A stretch of DNA of 64,000 bases from Oceanobacter sp. (GTDB lineage Bacteria; Pseudomonadota; Gammaproteobacteria; Pseudomonadales; Oceanobacteraceae), in NCBI GenBank assembly GCA_002733645.1, contig NVWL01000019.1, positions 1-64,000 on the forward strand, written 5' to 3'. Both the position numbers and the translations under genes were made by a program. Shown in pieces: positions 27,289 to 36,957 of the stretch (position 1 is the first letter of the stretch; each line of letters opens with the position of its first letter). The notes under the pieces are model-generated. The model saw only the letters and a program-made list of their open reading frames with translations. It made no database searches and was not told the DNA's origin.

Positions 27289-28170
27289 TTATAAACCAAT
27301 TACATGACGAATACGTTCACGCCAAGATATGTCGTGAAATGCACCTTCGGTATCTGAAGCCGCCGCCTCAACATGCTCTACATTGATCGTTGCAACACCT
27401 TGTCCAAACGCAACCAATAGTGCTTTGCTGGCAAGTGCATTAATTAGCCGCGGAGTACCTTGGCTACATATCCATAAGCGCCTAACGGCTGATTTTGTAA
27501 ATAAAGGCCCACCGCTGTATCCAGCAAATGACATTCGATGATTTAGGTAACGCGCGATCGTTTCAGGGCTATCAATCGTCTTCAATTCCGCTGAGGTAGT
27601 AATTCGCTGTTTCAACTGACGAAACTCGGTACGATCAATTATTTCATTCAACTCGGGCTGACCGAACAGTACTATTTGAATAAGTTTTTGGCGCTCTGTT
27701 TCTAAATTAGAAATTAGACGCAACGCCTCTAACGTATCTGCAGGAAGACATTGAGCTTCATCAATGACTAAAACAAGACGATTGTTGCCCTTAGCTAAAT
27801 TGACTAAATAGCTTTGGATGTCATTGCGTAATTGGCTTAGACGTTGATAACCGGTGAGTCCGATTTCAGCGCCAATCGCCACCCACAGAGCCGTCGGCGA
27901 TAATGTTGGATTGGGAATGTAAGCCGTGGCAATTTTATCATTGGCCAAATGATTTAATAAACGCCGACACAACAAGGTTTTACCTGTACCCACTTCACCG
28001 GTTACTTTGATAAAGCCTTCACCGGAAGTCAGGCCGTACAATACTGACTCAAATGCATCATCATGGGACGGCATTTCTACGTAATAACCAGTGTCTGGTG
28101 TTAACGAAAATGGAGAGTCCACCAGCCCATAATGGGCTTCACAGGCTTGTTTAACCTCAACAACATCCAT
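27289..28170 (-). CDS. mshM: MSHA biogenesis ATPase MshM (ExeA-like AAA)
   Basis: 293 residues from the ATG at 28170 (GGAG eight bases upstream). A GTG at 28179 is also in frame. Walker A is GEVGTGKTLLCRRLL, Walker B is LVLVIDEAQCL, and the N-terminus (AHYGLVDSPFSLTPDTGYYV) is typical of ExeA/MshM AAA proteins. It probably works at the inner face of the membrane with MshL/MshN to position the secretin. Confidence 0.9.
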   Translation of the reverse strand: MDVVEVKQACEAHYGLVDSPFSLTPDTGYYVEMPSHDDAFESVLYGLTSGEGFIKVTGEVGTGKTLLCRRLLNHLANDKIATAYIPNPTLSPTALWVAIGAEIGLTGYQRLSQLRNDIQSYLVNLAKGNNRLVLVIDEAQCLPADTLEALRLISNLETERQKLIQIVLFGQPELNEIIDRTEFRQLKQRITTSAELKTIDSPETIARYLNHRMSFAGYSGGPLFTKSAVRRLWICSQGTPRLINALASKALLVAFGQGVATINVEHVEAAASDTEGAFHDISWRERIRHVIGL

Positions 28171-28172
28171 AC

Positions 28173-29762
28173 TTACCACTCCGGCAATAGAACGCGAGAA
28201 TAACGTTTATTAAGCTGATCTATACGTTCTGACGAGAGCTGCGTATCAATGATTCTTGGCTGAATTAATATCACTAACTCGCTTTGCACCACGGATTTGC
28301 TTTTTTGACGAAACAACGCACCAATCAAAGGGATATCGCCTAATAATGGAACTTTCGAGGTCGTTTCTAGGCTTTTGTTTTGCATCAAGCCTCCGATCAC
28401 CACAACTTGACCTGAGCGCGCACGGATAATAGAGTCTGTTTCTCGTACCGTGCTAAAAGCTAAAGGTAAGGTGTATTCATCATCATTTAGCTTTACATAT
28501 TTCTGCTTCTCTTCAACCTCAGTAACGGTTGGATGCACGTGCAAGGTAACCTCGTTATCATCACCAATTTGTGGTGTCACATCCAAAGCTATACCTGAAA
28601 AGAAAGGGGTTAGCTCAATCTTAGGGGTATTAGAAGAACCTGTTACCGTCGTATTAGTCGTGCTTTTAATGTCGGTAACAAAAAACTCATCATTACCCAC
28701 TTTAATCACTGCTTTCTGGTTATTGACTGTGGCAATACGTGGGCTTGATAACACTTCAAGATCACCTTGAGTTTCGAGCAAGCTTAGTGCACCAGTAAAG
28801 TCACCTGCATCAACATTAAGCGTGAATATTCCACCTAATAAATTAGGGTCTGACAATGGCTCTGAACCTTGTACCGCCCAGACATCGTTTTTGCCCGTAC
28901 GTGCTGCCAGTGTTGACCAATCGATGCCTGATTGAGCACCATCATTGAGTGTGACTTCTACGATTTTCGCTTCAATCAAAACTTGTTTTTGAACCGTAAG
29001 CTCGGCTTGCTCTAGATACTTTTGAATCTGATTTAACGTCGTAGGCATAGCTCGTACAATAACCAGTCCAGCGTGAGCATCAACGACAACTTGCGCATCT
29101 TTTTCTCTGTTTATCATTAGCGCTAATGATTGATTTAGCTCTTGCCAAAACTCAGAACCGGATGACGTTTCTACTTCACTAGAGCTACGAGTGCTACGCG
29201 TACTGCTAGAGCCGCTATCAGAATCGGAGTCTTCACTTGAACTATCACTCACGGTCCCACTGCTCACACGCATACCAGAGCGCCCCGTACGCTTAACATT
29301 TAAGTAGTTAATCGGAAAAATACGGGTTTGCAGTGATTTTGGTAAAATCTGGATACCATATCCAGATTCTGTGAAGTCATACCCGTACAAATCGCGCACC
29401 GCCGACAGCGCCTCTCGTACAGTGACGTTTTTTAGATTTAAGGAGATATTGCCCTTCACTTCAGGGTGCACAACCAAATTAAACCCAGACCCATCCACAA
29501 GACTGTTAAAAAACGCAGCTGCAGGCACCTTATTAGCGACCACATCAAAACGCTCTTCAGCAGACTCTGGCAATGCAACTGGTGGTATTAAGTTTCTTGG
29601 GTTCATGCCCATAACTTCTGGCGCATCAGGTACCAATAAAGGGACTTTAGGCTCCACGGGCGTATCTTCTGGTGCTTTCGAATTAGTCGCACAGGACGTC
29701 AGGAGAACAGACATCAGCAGTGTGGCAATCGTTAACGGTGTCGTATGATTAATTCTATTCAC
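28173..29762 (-). CDS. mshL: MSHA outer-membrane secretin MshL
   Basis: 529 residues. The lipoprotein signal has lipobox LLTS-C (Cys24). The N-terminal secretin/TonB short domain and N1 domain (FNLVVHPEVKGNISLNLKNV) are followed by a Ser-rich linker of about 35 residues (roughly 170-205). The secretin beta-barrel domain contains QKQVLIEAKIVEVTL, VLSSPRIATVNNQKA and VVIGGLMQNKS. It forms the outer-membrane pore through which the pilus exits. Confidence 0.93.
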   Translation of the reverse strand: MNRINHTTPLTIATLLMSVLLTSCATNSKAPEDTPVEPKVPLLVPDAPEVMGMNPRNLIPPVALPESAEERFDVVANKVPAAAFFNSLVDGSGFNLVVHPEVKGNISLNLKNVTVREALSAVRDLYGYDFTESGYGIQILPKSLQTRIFPINYLNVKRTGRSGMRVSSGTVSDSSSEDSDSDSGSSSTRSTRSSSEVETSSGSEFWQELNQSLALMINREKDAQVVVDAHAGLVIVRAMPTTLNQIQKYLEQAELTVQKQVLIEAKIVEVTLNDGAQSGIDWSTLAARTGKNDVWAVQGSEPLSDPNLLGGIFTLNVDAGDFTGALSLLETQGDLEVLSSPRIATVNNQKAVIKVGNDEFFVTDIKSTTNTTVTGSSNTPKIELTPFFSGIALDVTPQIGDDNEVTLHVHPTVTEVEEKQKYVKLNDDEYTLPLAFSTVRETDSIIRARSGQVVVIGGLMQNKSLETTSKVPLLGDIPLIGALFRQKSKSVVQSELVILIQPRIIDTQLSSERIDQLNKRYSRVLLPEW

Positions 29763-29772
29763 AATCTGCGTC

Positions 29773-30120
29773 CTACTTCTCAGAGTGTTTCGTTCTATTA
29801 ATTAAAGACAGGAATCTGAGTTTTTTCCTGTATTTTAGGACTACCTTGTCTGATGTGATTTTCACCACTTTGGCACCAGCAACGCTGTCGCCTTCTTTAA
29901 CAAGTTGTCCATTAATAACGGCAGAGCGAGAATCGGCAGATACTTTGATCTGCTGCAACGTAAAGCTGGTCTTTTTCGGTGCTTCTTGTGTACTCACCAC
30001 ACCTCCCATTCCTGGAGGCCGAGTTGGATCATTTGCATAAGCACTCGAAGTACCAAAAACAATGCACGAGAGCAGTACCAAAAATAAAAACTTTAAGTTT
30101 GATAACGATAAACTAGTCAC
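29773..30120 (-). CDS. mshK: MSHA biogenesis protein MshK (PilP-like)
   Basis: 115 residues with a signal peptide (LVLLSCIVFGTSSAYA), a DPTRPPGMGG motif right after it, and a small beta domain (LQQIKVSADSRSAVINGQLV) of the MshK/GspC-like type. It probably links inner-membrane components to the secretin. It overlaps mshJ by eight bases. Confidence 0.87.
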   Translation of the reverse strand: MTSLSLSNLKFLFLVLLSCIVFGTSSAYANDPTRPPGMGGVVSTQEAPKKTSFTLQQIKVSADSRSAVINGQLVKEGDSVAGAKVVKITSDKVVLKYRKKLRFLSLINRTKHSEK

Positions 30121-30775
30121 TAAGCAGCTCCTCCCTTGTACTTAAAGTGAACACTTCTAAGTGCAAGTCACCCGTCGGATATTCGGCAACATTGTAATCT
30201 AACGATTCCCAATACAGTTTCCACGGCATAGAGTCGAGACGAGTTAGGTAAGCCATTACAGCGGGATAATCAGCCTGCATATGGATAGTTACCCCATGAC
30301 GAAATAGATCCACATCTGAAAATTCATCATTGATAACCACACTCTCACCAGCACTGTTTTCCAGACTGATCAGTTTTAACGTCCGATCTTGAGTTAACAT
30401 GCTCTCAAGTACTTTCGGCATATTTTCCGCAGACACTAAAGTATCGGTGAGGCCACGAATTCGGTCGTCTATGATGTCTTTTTGGGCAACGATTTTCTGT
30501 ATGTCATCTCGTACCGGTTCATTAGGATCAAGTACCGGTGTGTTACGCAAACGCTCCAGATGTGCCTGCATACGTAAGACATTACTTTCAATTTCATTCG
30601 CTTGTGTACGCTGATTAAGTGCCGAATTCCAAATAGGTACGGCAATAAAAATTAAATAAACCGCTGCAATTACGACATGCGCCGTAATAACCATTAATTT
30701 GCGTTCTCGGGCTGATAAGGCGCGATATTTATCTAAGGCTTCTTCAACTCGTGCGTTTTGCCACCACTGTTTCAT
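30113..30775 (-). CDS. mshJ: MSHA biogenesis protein MshJ (PilO-like)
   Basis: 220 residues: a cytoplasmic helix (ARVEEALDKYRALSARERKL), one TM (about 30-50), a coiled-coil, and a periplasmic ferredoxin-like domain (HGVTIHMQADYPAVMAYLTR). This is the PilO/GspM layout of MshJ. It overlaps both neighbours. Confidence 0.87.
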   Translation of the reverse strand: MKQWWQNARVEEALDKYRALSARERKLMVITAHVVIAAVYLIFIAVPIWNSALNQRTQANEIESNVLRMQAHLERLRNTPVLDPNEPVRDDIQKIVAQKDIIDDRIRGLTDTLVSAENMPKVLESMLTQDRTLKLISLENSAGESVVINDEFSDVDLFRHGVTIHMQADYPAVMAYLTRLDSMPWKLYWESLDYNVAEYPTGDLHLEVFTLSTREELLSD

Positions 30776-31458
30776 AAGCGCCCCTCCCTAGCTTGTCGCA
30801 TTAGCTCTTTGCTAGTAATCGTGGCAGTTTTATTGCCCGAATCTTTGGTCACCTCTTGAGGGCGACTATCTAATTTGAAGGACAACCAAGCACTGTCTTC
30901 TTGCTTGTATATATCGACAAAACGGAATGCGTGATCTTCAAAGCCATCTCTCTTTAATAATGAAGAAACGTATTTTGAAACTTTGGCGGGATCATCAGTA
31001 CTTCCCTCCAAGCTGATGTGCTTACCTTCACGATAAAATGCAAATCGTTTAAGCCAAACGCCAGCAATGTCTTGTTCACCTAAGCCTGTTACTAAAGTAG
31101 TAAACGAGTCGCTGCTACTTAACTCCTGCTGGGTAAGATAACGTAAGATACGCTGACTACTATCAAGATCGGCACGCATGTCATCACGTTGCTTAGTCAA
31201 TTCCTGATTAATTTTTAGCGGTGGCCTTTCACGCTCTATATTATTTACCTGAGATTCAACCTCAACTTGCTGCGCAGCAACGCTTCCCATCCGTAGCCCC
31301 TGCCAATACCAGTTGATACTCAAACCAACCAACACAACAATCGCGATCAAAGTATGGGCAATGACTGTAATAATTAATTGCCGTAAATCATTAGGGATTT
31401 TAGGTGGCTGGAACTCTTCTAAATAAAAGTTAACTCGTTGTTTAATTTCCCAAGTCAT
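30772..31458 (-). CDS. MSHA biogenesis protein MshI2 (PilN-like)
   Basis: 228 residues: a short cytoplasmic N-terminus with VNFYLEEFQPPK (PilN-type peptide that docks on the PilM-like MshI), one TM (about 25-50), a coiled-coil and a periplasmic domain. It overlaps mshI by 17 bases and mshJ by four, so the genes are tightly coupled. Confidence 0.83.
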   Translation of the reverse strand: MTWEIKQRVNFYLEEFQPPKIPNDLRQLIITVIAHTLIAIVVLVGLSINWYWQGLRMGSVAAQQVEVESQVNNIERERPPLKINQELTKQRDDMRADLDSSQRILRYLTQQELSSSDSFTTLVTGLGEQDIAGVWLKRFAFYREGKHISLEGSTDDPAKVSKYVSSLLKRDGFEDHAFRFVDIYKQEDSAWLSFKLDSRPQEVTKDSGNKTATITSKELMRQAREGRL

Positions 31459-32386
31459 AACCGAGCGCCCCCCCTAGTGCCATGGCCAGAGAAGCCGTTA
31501 ACGGAATTTCATCTTCCTGACGATTAAATGCACTCTCTAGAGACATCAAACGTACCGGCGTGTTAATACGATCTTCGATCTCACCCAAAGCATCCGTGAC
31601 ATCTATATTGTCTGGCTTCATTACCCATAATTGACCGATAGCCCCTAAACCAAGCTGACTCTCGAAATAATCCATTGAGCGCTGTAACTCTAACGCCAGC
31701 ACATCAATGCGACTATTTGGCTGCATCATCATGCCGCCCTCACTCACGTTTAAACTGCTCAAGCCCAAATCATCAGTTCCCAGCGAAATCTGGCGCGTAA
31801 AATACAAAGCACCATTACGGTAGAGGTAGATAACTCCGGCATCTGCTTCAAGACGCAACACAGCCACGCTGTCATCAGGATCGACACTCGCAAGCAGGTT
31901 TAGGGCACTCATCTCGTTAATGATGATTTGATCAAGCTTTAGCTCATACTCACGACAGAACGTAACAATTTCTTTTAAATACGAACGCTCAGTAATTGCC
32001 GCAAATGCCATGGTCATCCGCCCACGATACGCATCACTTGGCAATGGAAATGCCTGCAACACTTTATCGCTAACGTCATCACTGACTAACTCAGCCAAAC
32101 GAAACCCCATTGCATCGCTGAGTTCCTCCGCTGGCACGGGTGGCGATTCAACCAATTGCAACTCGTAGCGTGTCGAATCTAAGCACACAACCACGGGAAT
32201 GCCGGTGAGTTTATGATCTTTAATCCACTCTCCGAGTGACGCTAACCCATCGTCGTCTTCGCTAGGAAGATAACTAGAGATAACGCCTCGGTCTGTGCGA
32301 TGCACAGCCCACGCGCGTCCGTGATTTAGTTCAATCCCGAGACAACCCTGAGCTGTTTTTTTTGTGTGTAGCCACGACAATGGCAT
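31442..32386 (-). CDS. mshI: MSHA biogenesis protein MshI (PilM-like)
   Basis: 314 residues from the ATG at 32386, five bases after GAGGA. An ATG at 32398 is also in frame. It is an actin-like cytoplasmic protein with GCLGIELNHGRAWAVH as phosphate-binding strand 1 and LRLEADAGVIYLYRNGALYF as a later actin-fold hairpin. It is the first gene of the visible msh operon. mshH, found upstream in Vibrio, is absent here. Confidence 0.87.
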   Translation of the reverse strand: MPLSWLHTKKTAQGCLGIELNHGRAWAVHRTDRGVISSYLPSEDDDGLASLGEWIKDHKLTGIPVVVCLDSTRYELQLVESPPVPAEELSDAMGFRLAELVSDDVSDKVLQAFPLPSDAYRGRMTMAFAAITERSYLKEIVTFCREYELKLDQIIINEMSALNLLASVDPDDSVAVLRLEADAGVIYLYRNGALYFTRQISLGTDDLGLSSLNVSEGGMMMQPNSRIDVLALELQRSMDYFESQLGLGAIGQLWVMKPDNIDVTDALGEIEDRINTPVRLMSLESAFNRQEDEIPLTASLAMALGGALGYDLGN

Positions 32387-32561
32387 GGCGATCCTCATAC
32401 ATTTGCAACACTGTAAATATGAGTGTAGACCATGGTTTGGAAAGCGATGGTCTAAGCCGACCTACCTGACTATAATGCTGACGAGCCTCGTATTTTTCTG
32501 GCCCGACAAGAAAAATAACGGTTATTCAATCCAAAATAATGGCGTATAAGGTCTTCTTTCT

Positions 32562-33026
32562 TTGTTTCATATCGTCCTGTTTGAACCAGAAATTCCGCCC
32601 AATACGGGCAACATCATTCGCCTGTGCGCGAATACTGGCTGCCAACTGCATCTTATAGAGCCGCTAGGTTTTGATATGGAAGAGAAGAGCCTGCGACGAG
32701 CAGGACTGGATTACAGCGAGTGGGCAAACATCAAGATTCATAAAGACTACAACGCCTTTATTGAAAACGAACAGCCTCAACGCTTGTATGCTTTAACCAC
32801 AAAAGGCACAGCGACGCATTCGGATACTCAATTTCAAAAAGGTGACTATCTGATGTTTGGCCCCGAAACACGTGGGCTTCCTGAAGATGTACGAATGGGC
32901 ATTCCGCAAGAGCAGTGGTTACGCTTACCTATGCTAGAGCACAGCCGCAGTATGAATCTATCGAATGCCGTGGCTGTCATGGTGTATGAAGCGTGGCGTC
33001 AGCTGGGGTATGGCGGCTCAAAATAA
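32562..33026 (+). CDS. trmL: tRNA (cytidine/uridine-34-2'-O)-methyltransferase TrmL
   Basis: 154 residues of the SPOUT superfamily starting at a TTG. The family start [20 protein letters not shown] follows at once and no better in-frame start exists. The trefoil-knot motifs [12 protein letters not shown] and [20 protein letters not shown] bind S-adenosylmethionine. It methylates the wobble base of tRNA-Leu isoacceptors. A TATAAT at 32471-32476 may be its -10 element. The leader contains a TATTTTTCT/AGAAAAATA hairpin. Confidence 0.93.
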   Translation: MFHIVLFEPEIPPNTGNIIRLCANTGCQLHLIEPLGFDMEEKSLRRAGLDYSEWANIKIHKDYNAFIENEQPQRLYALTTKGTATHSDTQFQKGDYLMFGPETRGLPEDVRMGIPQEQWLRLPMLEHSRSMNLSNAVAVMVYEAWRQLGYGGSK

Positions 33027-33030
33027 CAAA

Positions 33031-33082
33031 AAAACTCTCCAAACGTTAACCTCTTGAGCGGCCAACCTAAGGAGAGCTTTTT
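33031..33082. terminator. Bidirectional terminator between trmL and secB
   Basis: AAAACTCTCC (33031-33040) pairs with GGAGAG followed by CTTTTT (33071-33082). The A-run on the left supplies the T-run for the opposite strand, so it serves both convergent genes. Confidence 0.75.
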
Positions 33083-33095
33083 AAATCACACCAAC

Positions 33096-33566
33096 TTAGT
33101 GAGTTGGTTGCTCTGAGGCTTCTTTCTGCGCAGCTTGCGCTTCTTGCAGACGCTTCTGATACAAAGCTTCAAAGTTGATTGGAGCTAACATCAACGCTGG
33201 GAAACCACCCTTCACTACTAAGCTATCTATATTCTCACGCAAGTACGGGAACAAGATGTTCGGGCAAATTGCACCCAACATAGCGCCAAGCTGCTGCTCA
33301 GGAATGTTCACTACCGCAAACAAGCCACACTGAACTAGCTCAACCAAGAAGGCGGTTTCGTCATCATTTTTCGCGGTAATCGTGATTTTCACAGACACTT
33401 CGTAGTGCTGTTCATCCACTTTACGACCTGAAGTGTTCAGATCCAGCTTAACTTCTGGCTTCCACTGCTTAGTGAATGCCGCAGGCGAGTTAGGCGCTTC
33501 AAACGAAATATCTTTAGTGTATATACGCTGCAGTGCGAACTGAGACTGTTCTTTGTTCTCTGACAT
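33096..33566 (-). CDS. secB: Protein-export chaperone SecB
   Basis: 156 residues. The family landmarks are FALQRIYTKDISFEAPNSPA, the EVSVKITITAK strands, GLFAVVNIP and CPNILFPYLRENID, then GGFPALMLAPINFEALY. SecB is a cytoplasmic tetramer that hands unfolded precursors to SecA. As in E. coli it follows a YibN-type rhodanese gene, but the grxC gene usually found between them is missing. Confidence 0.96.
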   Translation of the reverse strand: MSENKEQSQFALQRIYTKDISFEAPNSPAAFTKQWKPEVKLDLNTSGRKVDEQHYEVSVKITITAKNDDETAFLVELVQCGLFAVVNIPEQQLGAMLGAICPNILFPYLRENIDSLVVKGGFPALMLAPINFEALYQKRLQEAQAAQKEASEQPTH

Positions 33567-33584
33567 TGGAATTAATCCTTTCTA

Positions 33585-33998
33585 TTATTTTTTAACAAGT
33601 GGAAGGTTCTGATTGTTCCACTCCATCATGCCGCCTTTCATACGCACAGCATCAAAGCCTTTTTCGCGCAGCATCTTACCGGCCATGCTCACGGTCTGAC
33701 CGGTTTTGCATACCAATATAATGGGGCGATTTTTTTGTGGTTCAAGTTCACCAAGGCGGTTGGCCAGATTGGCGTAAGGAATATTCACCGCGCCAACTAA
33801 ATGGCCGTTCTTGAAATCACTGCCATCGCGAATATCAAGAACAAAGGCATCCTTCTTGTTGATCATGCCCGTCGCTTCAGCGGTGCTGACGGTAGGTCCA
33901 TTACGGCGGTTGTTATCCCAGAGTAAAGCACCCACAAAGGCACCCCAGATACCGACCAGCCACCAATGTTTACCTACGAATTCGATTAACTGCTCCAT
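33585..33998 (-). CDS. Membrane-anchored rhodanese-like protein (YibN family)
   Basis: 137 residues from the ATG at 33998 (MEQLIEFVGKHWWLVG, one TM). An in-frame ATG at 34046 would add 16 residues not typical of the family. The rhodanese domain has DIRDGSDFKNGHLVGAVNIP and the active-site loop CKTGQTVS with the catalytic Cys. The sulfur acceptor is unknown. It is divergent from gpmI and 18 bases before secB. Confidence 0.85.
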   Translation of the reverse strand: MEQLIEFVGKHWWLVGIWGAFVGALLWDNNRRNGPTVSTAEATGMINKKDAFVLDIRDGSDFKNGHLVGAVNIPYANLANRLGELEPQKNRPIILVCKTGQTVSMAGKMLREKGFDAVRMKGGMMEWNNQNLPLVKK

Positions 33999-34189
33999 TA
34001 CCCTATCACTGTCGTCAAATATAAGAGGCGGCAGTATAACGCTCATGGCTCAGCGGCTCCACCGCATTGGGCCTTCCTTATTGTAACGGTCATATTTAGA
34101 GCCGACCCAATATAAGGTACAATCCGGTTTATCTTTACTTATCACGTTACTTTTTACATTACCTCTTACGTTACTATGAGTGTACTGAC

Positions 34190-35728
34190 ATGACTACGCG
34201 TCCAAAACCTACTGCGCTGATTATTCTGGATGGCTGGGGCCACCGTGATGAAACAGACAACAATGCCATTGCTAACGCAAACACCCCGACGTGGGACCGT
34301 TTGATCGCGCAATACCCGAATGCTCTGATCAAAACCTCAGGTGAAGCCGTCGGCTTACCTGACGGACAAATGGGTAATTCTGAAGTAGGGCACATGAACT
34401 TAGGCGCTGGACGCATTGTTTATCAGAATTTCACCCGTATTAACAAAACCATTCGCGATGGCGAGTTAGGAGACAATCCGGCGCTATCTGAAGCAATGGA
34501 TAAAGCTAAAGCGGCGTCTGGTGCATTGCATTTAGTCGGCTTGCTATCCCCCGGTGGTGTTCACAGCCACGAAGATCACGTTATTGCCTTGCTGGATATG
34601 GCCAAAGCCAAAGGCGTAGAAAAGGTCTATATCCACGCTATTCTGGATGGCCGTGATATGCCTCCCCGTTCAGCAGGCCCAACACTCGAAAAAGTCAGCG
34701 CGCATTGTGCCATGCTCGGTAACGCCAGCATCGCGACAGTAATTGGCCGCTTCTTCTCGATGGATCGCGACAATCGCTGGGAGCGCGTGGAACAAGGCTA
34801 TGCCGCCATGACTGAGCGCCGTGCTGAGTTCACCGCCGCCACTGCCATGGACGCATTAAAAGCGGCCTACGAGCGTGATGAAAACGACGAATTCGTGAAG
34901 GCGACGACAATCGGCAATGAAGGCCAGGTCGAAGACGGCGACGCGATTATCTGCTTTAACTTCCGCCCTGATCGCGCCCGTGAAATTACCCGTGCCTTTG
35001 TGGATGGTGATGACTTCACTGGCTTCGAGCGAACTAAACGCCCAGCACTAAGCGATTACGTCATGCTGACTGAGTATGCTGCGACGATTGATGCAAGCTG
35101 TGCTTTTCCACCACAAGCCTTAGTGAATGGCATTGGCGAATACGTGTCTGATAAAGGCATGAAGCAATTACGCATTGCTGAAACCGAAAAATACGCCCAC
35201 GTTACTTTCTTCTTCTCGGGTGGTCGTGAACAAGAGTACGAAGGCGAAACACGTATCCTAGTGAAATCTCCGGATGTCGAAACTTACGACCTACAACCAG
35301 AGATGAGCGCCCCAGAAGTCACTGACAAACTCGTTGATGCGATAAAAAATGGCGGCTACGACTTAATCGTCTGCAACTACGCCAATGGCGATATGGTCGG
35401 CCATACCGGTGTTTACGATGCCGCGGTAAAAGCCGCAGAGTGTATTGATGGGTGCCTACAAAAAGTCACCGATGCCATTCTTGAAGTCGGTGGCGAATGC
35501 CTGATCACCGCAGACCACGGCAATGCTGAGCTTATGCTCGATGCCAACGGTGAAGCCATGACGCAACACACAACAGGCCCAGTGAATCTGATTCATGTTC
35601 ATAATCGAGATCAAGTAATCACCATGACAGAAGGCCGTTTGTGCGATATATCACCGACTCTGCTCAACATCATGGGTGTTGAGCAACCGGCTGAAATGAC
35701 TGGCCATTCGCTGATTAGCGCTAAGTAA
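34190..35728 (+). CDS. gpmI: 2,3-bisphosphoglycerate-independent phosphoglycerate mutase
   Basis: 512 residues, the usual size. It interconverts 3- and 2-phosphoglycerate using two Mn2+ ions. The N-terminus TALIILDGWGHRDET and the phospho-serine motif NSEVGHMNLGAGR are present, along with LDGRDMPPRSA, NFRPDRAREI, YANGDMVGHTG and TADHGNAE (metal ligands). Its stop codon shares one base with the envC start, as in the conserved gpmI-envC arrangement. Confidence 0.97.
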   Translation: MTTRPKPTALIILDGWGHRDETDNNAIANANTPTWDRLIAQYPNALIKTSGEAVGLPDGQMGNSEVGHMNLGAGRIVYQNFTRINKTIRDGELGDNPALSEAMDKAKAASGALHLVGLLSPGGVHSHEDHVIALLDMAKAKGVEKVYIHAILDGRDMPPRSAGPTLEKVSAHCAMLGNASIATVIGRFFSMDRDNRWERVEQGYAAMTERRAEFTAATAMDALKAAYERDENDEFVKATTIGNEGQVEDGDAIICFNFRPDRAREITRAFVDGDDFTGFERTKRPALSDYVMLTEYAATIDASCAFPPQALVNGIGEYVSDKGMKQLRIAETEKYAHVTFFFSGGREQEYEGETRILVKSPDVETYDLQPEMSAPEVTDKLVDAIKNGGYDLIVCNYANGDMVGHTGVYDAAVKAAECIDGCLQKVTDAILEVGGECLITADHGNAELMLDANGEAMTQHTTGPVNLIHVHNRDQVITMTEGRLCDISPTLLNIMGVEQPAEMTGHSLISAK

Positions 35729-36861
35729 TGCTACGTGCGATTGGCGTTAGCCTACTGCTTCTATTAAGCGCAATTCAGCCTGCGACCGCAGACGATGATG
35801 AACAGCGCTTAAAAGAAGTGCAGGCAGAAATTAAAAAGCTGCAATCCTGGCTTAATGAGGCTCGTAGCGAATACGACGATTTAAACAAAAAGCTGCAAAC
35901 GTCTGACAAAGAAATTGCCGCCTTGGTAAAACAAATCGACGATACTCGCGCTCGCTTGAGAGAGGAACAAACGCGGTTAAAAAAGCTCCGCTCGGAGCAG
36001 GCTCAGCTGCGCCAGCTCCGAACACGCCACCAGCAGCTCCTGACTGATCAAGTTCGCATTGCCCGTCAGATGGGCGATGAAGCGGCCATTCAATTTTGGT
36101 TAGCCCAAGACGACCCGAGTAAAAACCAACGGTTAGTGCGCTATTTTGGCTATTTCAATCGTGCTCGGGTCGAACATCTACACACCACTATTACCGAACT
36201 AGTACGACTCGATAACCTAGAAATCTTAATTGCCGGACAAGAAAAAAAGCTGCGCGAAACAGATGAACGATTAAGCAGCGAAAACAAACGCCTTGCCAGC
36301 ACTCGCCAGCAGCAAAAAACATTGCTATCAAAACTCAGCACACAAATGAGTAGCGAAAGTGAACGCCTTAAAAAACGCCAAGCTGACCGCAAACGTTTAG
36401 AAGAATTACTCAATGAGGTTGAAACTCTAATCAGTAATAGCCCTCGCCGAAATGATGAGCGCCCTTTCAAAGACATGCGTGGAAAATTAGAGCGCCCACT
36501 GTCTGGGCCGATTTTAGCGGCCTTTGGCAACCGTAATAACGGCAATAAGTCACGTTGGGAAGGCTGGAAAATTGGCACCAAAGAAGGCACCACTGTGCAT
36601 TCTATCCATCATGGCCGTGTTGTTTTTTCAGATTGGTTACGTGGTTTTGGCTTATTAATCATTATTGATCATGGCCAAGGCTACCTAAGTCTGTACGCCC
36701 ATAACCAAACCTTACAACGCGATGTTGGTAGTTGGGTCAATGGTGGGGATACTATTGCAACGGCGGGACAAAGTGGTGGCCAAGATAAGCCCGCCCTATA
36801 TTTTGAAATTCGTCATAACGGCAAGCCACAAGATCCGGCGGTATGGCTCAAACGCCGCTAA
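35728..36861 (+). CDS. envC: Murein hydrolase activator EnvC
   Basis: 377 residues: signal peptide (LLLLSAIQPATA), two long coiled-coil segments (about 25-115 and 155-235), and a C-terminal degenerate LytM/M23 domain (about 260-375; HHGRVVFSDWLRGFGLLIII and YAHNQTL). EnvC is catalytically inactive and activates the amidases AmiA/AmiB at the division septum. The metal-binding His residues of active M23 peptidases are incomplete here, as expected. Confidence 0.93.
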   Translation: MLRAIGVSLLLLLSAIQPATADDDEQRLKEVQAEIKKLQSWLNEARSEYDDLNKKLQTSDKEIAALVKQIDDTRARLREEQTRLKKLRSEQAQLRQLRTRHQQLLTDQVRIARQMGDEAAIQFWLAQDDPSKNQRLVRYFGYFNRARVEHLHTTITELVRLDNLEILIAGQEKKLRETDERLSSENKRLASTRQQQKTLLSKLSTQMSSESERLKKRQADRKRLEELLNEVETLISNSPRRNDERPFKDMRGKLERPLSGPILAAFGNRNNGNKSRWEGWKIGTKEGTTVHSIHHGRVVFSDWLRGFGLLIIIDHGQGYLSLYAHNQTLQRDVGSWVNGGDTIATAGQSGGQDKPALYFEIRHNGKPQDPAVWLKRR

Positions 36862-36957
36862 CATCGTTGCACAGCACCTTATCCAATGGTTCAGGTGCCT
36901 TAACAGTGTATGACTTTTGTGCCATGCTTCCTGAATGGACAACCAGAGCGAGACATC

